Origin: Litorivicinus sp.
Lineage (GTDB): Bacteria > Pseudomonadota > Gammaproteobacteria > Pseudomonadales > Litorivicinaceae
NCBI GenBank assembly: GCA_009886945.1
Contig: QXYM01000055.1
Coordinates: 1-48,566 of the forward strand
Direction of reading: 5' to 3'
DNA: 48,566 nucleotides
Both the position numbers and the translations under genes were made by a program. Of this stretch, positions 43,342-48,566 are shown in pieces; position 1 is the stretch's first letter, and each line of letters opens with the position of its first letter. The notes below the pieces were generated by a model. It made no database searches and was not told the DNA's origin. It saw only the letters and a list, made by a program, of their open reading frames with translations.

Positions 43342-44872
43342 GAACCGCCTTTCCTAATCCCAACCCAGCGGCATCGTGGGCATCATAGATCAGGTCAGCT
43401 CCGGCCTCCTTGACGCGAGTGACTGTATGACGGGAACGCGTACTCACCGCGATGACCCCCTCAAATCCACGATCGCGGAGTCGATGGGTTGCCCAGCACT
43501 GGGATTCAGGCTCCGGCATAGTCAACACCACAGCTTCTAGCCGTCCAAATCGGAGATGATTCCAAAACCCGGGATCCTCAGCATCTGCAAACACCACACG
43601 GCGGCCCGCTTGGCGATGCGATTCCAACTTTCCCGGATCCGCATCAATCCCAACGACCTTTTCGCCATCTTCAGTCAGACTGTCAAACACCGCGGTCCCA
43701 ATGCGACCCATCCCGATCACCAACACATGCGCGCCGCCAAGTGTCAGCGGCTGCTCGTCCGGGTGCCGATCTGTGCGCTCCAGTCGTCCAAGAAAGCCTT
43801 CATATCGCTCATATAACTCGTGTGCAAAGCGGTTCAGCGGCGCAGAAATCACAAAGCTCAAGGTGACGGCAACGGCGATGATTGGCAACACTGTGGACGG
43901 AATCAAGCCACTATCTGCCCACGCTGCCGCCACAATGAGTGCAAATTCAGAGTATGAAAATAAGGTGATCGACATCAAAAAAGCGGTGTAGGCACGCAGT
44001 CGAATCAGCACCAACAGAGCAAAAAGGACAGCCAATTTCAAGGGCAGCAACAAGAGAAGCGGCAAGGCATCCATCACGATCTGCAGATCGAGCGGAACTT
44101 GCATCCCGACTCGTAGGAAAAACGCAATCAACAGCAACTCGCGGACGCCCCACAAGTAATTGGCAATCCCCTTAGCGACTGGATGATTCGCAAAAACCAT
44201 TCCCATCACCAAAGCACCCAATTCCCCACTCACACCGACTGCTTTGAATAACTGAGCGCCCAACACCAAGGCCAACAAAACCCCAACCAACAGGTGCAAT
44301 TCGGGCTCAGGCGAGAGCTTTTCCAGTCCTTTTCTTAACAAGGGCGCCACCAATGGGATGGCCAAAAGACCCAATGCAAATGGTGAGGGTGCAGAGTCTC
44401 CACCGACGGCTAACAAAGTGACCGCCACTAAATCCTGCAAAACAAGAATACTGATTGACAACCGACCATGAAATGCCCGGATTTCTCGACGCGCCTCGAG
44501 GCCTTTGGCTGCGACGACAGTACTTGAGAACCCGAGCGTCAGCGCTAGCGCAATCTTCATCTCAATGGATAAATCCTGCGTTAGAGCAAGCGCCAAAATG
44601 CAAGCTGACAACATCAGATGCAAAAGCGTCCCGAAAGCGACATCAAATCGGAAAATCGATCGGGGATTCATTTTGAGGCCAACCGCAAACAGTAAGAGTT
44701 CCACCCCAATTTCCGAGGGGATCTCTAACCAATGTTGGCTATCGCCTAATCCATTGGCCGCGAACAAGGCGCCCGCAGTCAGATAGCCCACCAACGGCGG
44801 CAACGCCGCCCAACGCGCGATTTGACCAGCGCCCCAAGCGCCCGCGATCCAAATCAAAACCGTCGACATCAT
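43295..44872 (-). CDS. CPA2 monovalent cation:proton antiporter with RCK/TrkA-N domain
   Basis: This 525-aa protein resembles KefB/KefC and YbaL. It has about 12-13 membrane helices (LPPLVGYLTAGALFA, IGVELLLFAVGLKMNP, ALALTLGFSSTVVAAK, VLQDLVAV) and a C-terminal NAD-binding RCK domain (VLVIGMGRIGTAVFDSL, then VGIDADP, VVFADAEDPGFW). In this family it exchanges K+ or Na+ for protons. ATG 44872 overlaps the epmB stop (TGATG). No KefF/KefG flavoprotein partner is adjacent. Ion choice cannot be read from sequence. The tail overlaps the J-domain gene by 47 bp. Confidence 0.9.
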   Translation of the reverse strand: MMSTVLIWIAGAWGAGQIARWAALPPLVGYLTAGALFAANGLGDSQHWLEIPSEIGVELLLFAVGLKMNPRSIFRFDVAFGTLLHLMLSACILALALTQDLSIEMKIALALTLGFSSTVVAAKGLEARREIRAFHGRLSISILVLQDLVAVTLLAVGGDSAPSPFALGLLAIPLVAPLLRKGLEKLSPEPELHLLVGVLLALVLGAQLFKAVGVSGELGALVMGMVFANHPVAKGIANYLWGVRELLLIAFFLRVGMQVPLDLQIVMDALPLLLLLPLKLAVLFALLVLIRLRAYTAFLMSITLFSYSEFALIVAAAWADSGLIPSTVLPIIAVAVTLSFVISAPLNRFAHELYERYEGFLGRLERTDRHPDEQPLTLGGAHVLVIGMGRIGTAVFDSLTEDGEKVVGIDADPGKLESHRQAGRRVVFADAEDPGFWNHLRFGRLEAVVLTMPEPESQCWATHRLRDRGFEGVIAVSTRSRHTVTRVKEAGADLIYDAHDAAGLGLGKAVLTCLGDERLDNPEPR

Positions 44873-45852
44873 CAATGCGTCGTTCCCTTCCATTGCACTT
44901 TGTGGCCAATCCCTGGCACTTCTCGGACGAGCTTTGGTACCAAATATCCAGGTAACGCATTCAATAATGCTTGATGAAGCGCAGCCACTTCCAGATCAGA
45001 CACGTCAAAATGATGCGCCCCGGATACTCGGTCTAAGACATTTAAATAATACGGATCAATCCCTGCCTCAAACAACCGTTCGCTTAAGGCAATGAGCACA
45101 TCTGCAGAGTCATTGATGCCTTTTAAGATCACCGATTGATTCAATACCGAACGACAGACCGCGCGCAACTGACTGACTGCATCCATCACCGACTGATCAA
45201 TTTCGTTGGCATGGTTGCTATGCAACACCATCACCACAGGCAAAGCGGTCGTAGCAATGGCCTGGCACAGCAGGTCAGTGACCCGCTCTGGAATTACAAT
45301 GGGTAACCGCGTATGAATCCGTAGGCGGTGAATGCTTGATACGGATTCCAACCGAACAAACAAACCAGACAGGGCTTGATCGTCAGCCATCAATGGATCA
45401 CCGCCTGACAAAATCACTTCATTGACTTCCGGATGCGCCTTGAGGTAGCTCACCAACCCATCAATGTCTCTCGCGGTCAGCGTATTCTCCTGATAGGGAA
45501 AATGACGTCGAAAGCAATAGCGGCAGTTAATGGCGCAACCACCACGGTAGATCACCAAGACCCGCGATCGGTATTTGTGCAACACCCCGGGCATCGGGCC
45601 TTCAAGTTCATCCAAAGGGTCCTTCACAAACCCGGGCATCGCGTGGCGCTCGTCAGCAACTGCTAACACTTGGCGTAATAAGGGGTCGTGAGGATCACCT
45701 GGCACCATCCGGGTGACAAAAGGTTCCGGCACTCGGACCGGAAAATCCGGTGACTGATCGACAGATTGCACCTGATCAGTCAGGCCCAGTCGCGATAATA
45801 ATTGATTCGATGTCGTTAACGAATCGGCAAGAATCCGTTGCCAAGCCTTCAC
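44872..45852 (-). CDS. epmB: EF-P lysine 2,3-aminomutase EpmB (YjeK)
   Basis: EpmB (326 aa) is a radical SAM, PLP-dependent enzyme that turns (S)-alpha-lysine into (R)-beta-lysine for attachment to EF-P. The SAM cluster motif CAINCRYCFRRHFPY is the C-x3-C-x2-C type; VILSGGDPLM and LHSNHANEID follow; the C-terminus keeps the PLP-binding region LPGYLVPKLVREVPG. It is shorter than the KamA lysine-fermentation enzyme, as EpmB is. It overlaps the ribE stop (ATGA). Its substrate protein efp and ligase epmA lie 29 kb away in this window, so the pathway is complete. Confidence 0.94.
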   Translation of the reverse strand: MKAWQRILADSLTTSNQLLSRLGLTDQVQSVDQSPDFPVRVPEPFVTRMVPGDPHDPLLRQVLAVADERHAMPGFVKDPLDELEGPMPGVLHKYRSRVLVIYRGGCAINCRYCFRRHFPYQENTLTARDIDGLVSYLKAHPEVNEVILSGGDPLMADDQALSGLFVRLESVSSIHRLRIHTRLPIVIPERVTDLLCQAIATTALPVVMVLHSNHANEIDQSVMDAVSQLRAVCRSVLNQSVILKGINDSADVLIALSERLFEAGIDPYYLNVLDRVSGAHHFDVSDLEVAALHQALLNALPGYLVPKLVREVPGIGHKVQWKGTTH

Positions 45853-46460
45853 AAACGCTGTTCCAGTACCCGTTCAACCGTATCGACAATCGCTTGTGTC
45901 TGGGAATCAATTTCTAAGTTTAAGTGATCTCCTGGCTTGATCCGACCGAAGGTGGTGAGTGCTCGAGTCTCTGGGATCAGGTGAATACTCATCTGCCCAT
46001 CACGACTGGCTTCGCCAACGGTCAACGAACACCCATTGAGTGACACATAGCCCTTCGGTAAGACATATTTCAGCAGAGACTCAGGAACACGCCACCAAAC
46101 AGCCAGATTCGCCTCTGTTTCAATGACTTCAGTGACTTCAGCCTGTCCATGAATATGACCGGAAAGCACATGGCCACCAATCTCGTCACCAAACCGAGCG
46201 GCACGTTCGACATTCACCCAAAAGCCCGTTTGCAACTCACCAAGATTGGTCAATCTGAGCGTCTCATCAATCACATCAAATTGCACACCCTGCTGGTCCC
46301 AACCCGTGACCGTGAGGCACACACCGTTAATGGCTATCGATGCTCCAGTGTGAAGATCCGTGTCTCGCCCTTGAGGCATGCGAACCTGGATCCGTCGAAT
46401 TCCTTGATCATCACGGATCTGTGTGACTTCACCCAATCCTTGCACAATGCCTGTGAACAT
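45849..46460 (-). CDS. ribE: Riboflavin synthase, alpha subunit
   Basis: Riboflavin synthase (203 aa; named ribE or ribC by species) dismutates two lumazine molecules to riboflavin. It consists of two similar domains: MFTGIVQGLGEVTQI and GASIAINGVCLTV first, then GHVLSGHIHGQAEV and GYVSLNGCSLTV. The start ATG 46460 overlaps the preceding stop by 1 bp. An extended frame to 46616 is not needed. It sits directly after two FAD-dependent quinone hydroxylase genes, which need flavin. Confidence 0.96.
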   Translation of the reverse strand: MFTGIVQGLGEVTQIRDDQGIRRIQVRMPQGRDTDLHTGASIAINGVCLTVTGWDQQGVQFDVIDETLRLTNLGELQTGFWVNVERAARFGDEIGGHVLSGHIHGQAEVTEVIETEANLAVWWRVPESLLKYVLPKGYVSLNGCSLTVGEASRDGQMSIHLIPETRALTTFGRIKPGDHLNLEIDSQTQAIVDTVERVLEQRL

Positions 46461-47584
46461 TAGCCTGCCAACTCCTGAATCAGTGATCGAATCATTGGAT
46501 GTCGATCTGCGGTTCTCAAGGCCATACTGCGACCCAATTGAATCATGGGTTGATTGGATCGGAACACGTCGGAAAACAATCCCATCACCATCGCCACCGT
46601 CCGGTGAGCCATACATCGCTCGCGCGCCACCGTTCTAGCTAACCGATCACCGGCAGCGGATGGGTGCGATCGTAGCGCCTGCTGTAGCGCAATCACATCA
46701 GCAAAACCAAGATTGGCACCCAGGCCTGCCAAGGGCAGAATCCCATGCGCTGTATCACCGATTGCGAGCAAACAACCAAGTGCGTCGCGTTTGAGCGCGT
46801 GTTGAGAAATCGGAATCCAAACAGGATCGCTGACAAATCGCAATGCCCCACGCGCGGCTTCACTCACCCGAGCCAATCGTGCAGCAAGCATGTCAGTACT
46901 GCACTGTGCGAGCGCTTCGGCCGCATCGGTTGGCAAAGACCAGACCACACTGACTCGATGCTCGCCATCGCGATCCGGGAGTGGCAACAGCGCTAAAGGG
47001 CCCTGCTCAGTAAAGATCTGAAATGCCTCACCGTCATGCGGTTGCTCGCAATGAAGAGTTCCCACCAGCGCCCGCTGATGATACCCACCATCCATTAATT
47101 CGAATCCGGATGCTTGGGCCGTTGTTGCTTGCCGACCTTCCGCAAAGATCACGAAATCAGAGTCGATCGTCTGACCATTTTCGAGAGTGACACATCCCTG
47201 AGGGTCGACTCGTGCAACCCCTTGCTCTAGGCATTGAATGGGGCTTTCCCCAACGGTTTTTAACAGTTGATTACGCACCCAATGTGCTTCGACGAGATGG
47301 CCAAGCCTTGGGTCTGCAAAGGTGACTCTGGCATCACTCCGGGCATCGATGACTCGCATTGATCGATAGCAACACACGCGAGCATCGGGCGACCAAGCAT
47401 GAATGTCTGACAAAAAACCTGTCGATTTCGGTCCAAGCGCCCAAACGCGAGCATCCATCTCAACGGTTGGCTCAACGGGTTGAAATCCAACCGGATCAAA
47501 CACAATCACTTGATGACCGGCTTGGTGACAAACAACAGCCGCTGCCAGACCAATGGATCCACCACCGATGACAAGGGTCTTCAC
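46460..47584 (-). CDS. UbiH/UbiI/VisC-family FAD-dependent hydroxylase
   Basis: This 374-aa flavoprotein monooxygenase has the N-terminal VIGGGSIGLAAAVVCHQAGH fold, the DARVWALGPKS region, the central FAEGR (the DG motif equivalent) and the end motif LAIGDTAHGILPLAGLGANLGFADV, in which GDTAH and P are conserved. These enzymes add hydroxyl groups to the ubiquinone ring at C5, C6 or C1. It is most like UbiI (C5) by place after ubiH, but VisC/UbiF-type roles are possible. The GTG start overlaps the ubiH stop. Residues near the active site appear complete. Confidence 0.87.
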   Translation of the reverse strand: MKTLVIGGGSIGLAAAVVCHQAGHQVIVFDPVGFQPVEPTVEMDARVWALGPKSTGFLSDIHAWSPDARVCCYRSMRVIDARSDARVTFADPRLGHLVEAHWVRNQLLKTVGESPIQCLEQGVARVDPQGCVTLENGQTIDSDFVIFAEGRQATTAQASGFELMDGGYHQRALVGTLHCEQPHDGEAFQIFTEQGPLALLPLPDRDGEHRVSVVWSLPTDAAEALAQCSTDMLAARLARVSEAARGALRFVSDPVWIPISQHALKRDALGCLLAIGDTAHGILPLAGLGANLGFADVIALQQALRSHPSAAGDRLARTVARERCMAHRTVAMVMGLFSDVFRSNQPMIQLGRSMALRTADRHPMIRSLIQELAG

Positions 47585-48566
47585 GAAATCACTCCCATAC
47601 CGGCCTCAGCAATTTTTCGCTTCAGCCAAAGACTCTGGTCGCCAAAGGCCATCCCAAGGCTGGTGAAGAGCTTCCGCGGAAACAATTCGCGATCAAATAA
47701 GGTCTCAAGACTGGATGAAGCCAATCGGGTTGCATCACGATTCATGCGCCATTGGGAAAATGCTGTTTTGACTGCGTCATCAGGTTGCTGCGTGCGCAGT
47801 GCATCAACCAGCAGGTTGACACCCCGAAGTGCAAGATTCAGACCTTGGCCTGCGACTGGATGAATGGTCTGCGCGCCATTGCCGATCAACACCACCCCCG
47901 GTCGGTAGGGCTGGTCGACCCAGCGCTCTACCAATGGAATCACGACCGGATCCGAGGCGAATTCAATGCCGCCAAGCTCAGCGGGAACCGCTTGCTGTAA
48001 CGCACGAATCAATGTCTCCGGCATTTGAATTAGGCGTTCTGCATACGCCGGATCCAGAGACCAAACAAACCCATAGGTCGACGACTCGATGGGCAGGATT
48101 GCCAACGGGCCTGTACCAATAAATCGCTCATAAGCCCGACCAGCCTGAGGGGTGTCCACCTGAATGCGGCCCATGATCGCTGAGCGATCAAACGGTCGCC
48201 GCTGAGCTGTCAGCCCCAACGACTCAGTGAGTCCACTTCGGCCCCCATCGGCCAAAATCACCAGATCTGGATGAATCATTTCACCAGAAGCCAGCTCAAC
48301 TGATGGGTTGTGTTGAGCACTCCGAGCCCGGACTTGCGACACCGACAATGGCTCAATCCGATCCGAGGTGTGCTCGGTCAGCGCTGCTTCTAGCGCCAGC
48401 GAACAGATCACCCGTCCAAACCGAGGATATCCACATTCCGATGCCCGAAGGAGCATCGAACCCGGCAATCCTTGCTCATTCACCAGGATTTCTGTGAGAT
48501 CTTCGCCTGCATCTAACTGGACCCCAATGCGATCTAGGAGGGCGAGGGTCGAATCCGCCAACGCGA
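47581..48566 (-). CDS. ubiH: UbiH-like 2-polyprenyl-6-methoxyphenol hydroxylase (5' truncated by window edge)
   Basis: Only the C-terminal part (about 328 aa) is inside the window; the N-terminal FAD motif lies beyond base 48566 and the frame is open to the edge. Visible are the central LVILADGGRSGLTE, MGRIQVDTP, FIGTGPLAILP, and VVLIGNGAQTIHPVAGQGLNLALRGVN, in which GNGAQTIHPVAGQGLNLGL-type sequence is typical of UbiH. Thus it should hydroxylate C6 (or the related position) of the ubiquinone ring. The stop overlaps the next hydroxylase by GTGA. It is the first gene visible in the ubiH-ubiI-ribE-epmB-antiporter run. Confidence 0.87.
   Translation of the reverse strand, partial: ALADSTLALLDRIGVQLDAGEDLTEILVNEQGLPGSMLLRASECGYPRFGRVICSLALEAALTEHTSDRIEPLSVSQVRARSAQHNPSVELASGEMIHPDLVILADGGRSGLTESLGLTAQRRPFDRSAIMGRIQVDTPQAGRAYERFIGTGPLAILPIESSTYGFVWSLDPAYAERLIQMPETLIRALQQAVPAELGGIEFASDPVVIPLVERWVDQPYRPGVVLIGNGAQTIHPVAGQGLNLALRGVNLLVDALRTQQPDDAVKTAFSQWRMNRDATRLASSSLETLFDRELFPRKLFTSLGMAFGDQSLWLKRKIAEAGMGVIS

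Overview
The window looks like a compact chromosomal segment of a marine, proteorhodopsin-bearing gammaproteobacterium. The gammaproteobacterial markers are EpmA/EpmB-modified EF-P, YfbR, QueG beside Orn, a tsaE-amidase-mutL block, hisZ-purA, a SUF regulator of the Rrf2 type, and UbiH/UbiI-type hydroxylases. Base composition is close to even and codon use is uniform. I see no insertion sequence, prophage, CRISPR array, tRNA or rRNA. Genes are very tightly packed, with many ATGA, GTGA, TGATG or TAATG junctions, and only one stretch over 300 bp (7639-7989) has no gene. A proteorhodopsin plus sulfide-oxidation repertoire fits oligotrophic coastal or open-ocean lineages, but I cannot assign a genus from this sequence alone.

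Layout. (1) 1-6.7 kb, + strand: the C-terminus of a proteorhodopsin with its retinal-binding lysine, a terminator, then crtE-crtI-crtB-crtY-blh-idi(type 2) and a small unknown membrane protein. This set makes retinal from IPP/DMAPP through beta-carotene. (2) 6.7-9.2 kb: a lone 3-hydroxyacyl-CoA-dehydrogenase-like gene and a secreted three-repeat protein. (3) 9.2-24.5 kb, mostly - strand: housekeeping genes parC-serB, hisZ-purA, hfq, rpsF-rpsR-DUF2232-rplI-efp-epmA-orn, and tsaE-amidase-yfbR-mutL, with queG opposed. Many of these lie in one broad neighbourhood in Escherichia coli but are condensed here. (4) 24.5-29.7 kb: a sulfide/sulfane-sulfur module with a split YeeE transporter pair diverging from a persulfide dioxygenase, a DUF442 sulfurtransferase-like protein, a sulfide:quinone oxidoreductase and a SulP transporter. 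(5) 29.7-33.1 kb, - strand: cnoX-like, glnS and a murQ-like gene. (6) 33.2-41.5 kb, + strand: sufE, then a SUF regulator behind a 25-bp palindromic operator, sufBCDS, sufT, a Rieske ferredoxin, an AbrB-type membrane protein and a DUF4743/NUDIX protein. (7) 41.5-43.3 kb: a CarH/LitR-like MerR-B12 regulator with DUF6482, divergent from a membrane-anchored J-domain protein. Three TGT/ACA elements with exact 11-bp period lie between them. (8) 43.3-48.6 kb, - strand: ubiH(partial)-ubiI-like-ribE-epmB-CPA2 antiporter.

How it fits together. Proteorhodopsin with its own retinal pathway gives a light-driven proton pump. The SQR/PDO module can feed electrons from sulfide to quinone and detoxify persulfides. 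The ubiquinone hydroxylases and riboflavin synthase supply quinone and flavin for such respiration. EF-P, EpmA and EpmB together complete the beta-lysylation route even though epmB is 29 kb away.

The most distinctive signal is the B12-type light-sensor-like regulator at 41.8-42.8 kb. It keeps the cobalamin histidine ligand and the Glu-His pair but has Thr where CarH has its light-sensing Trp, and it sits beside a CarH-like operator. Its targets and its link to the rhodopsin locus are inference.
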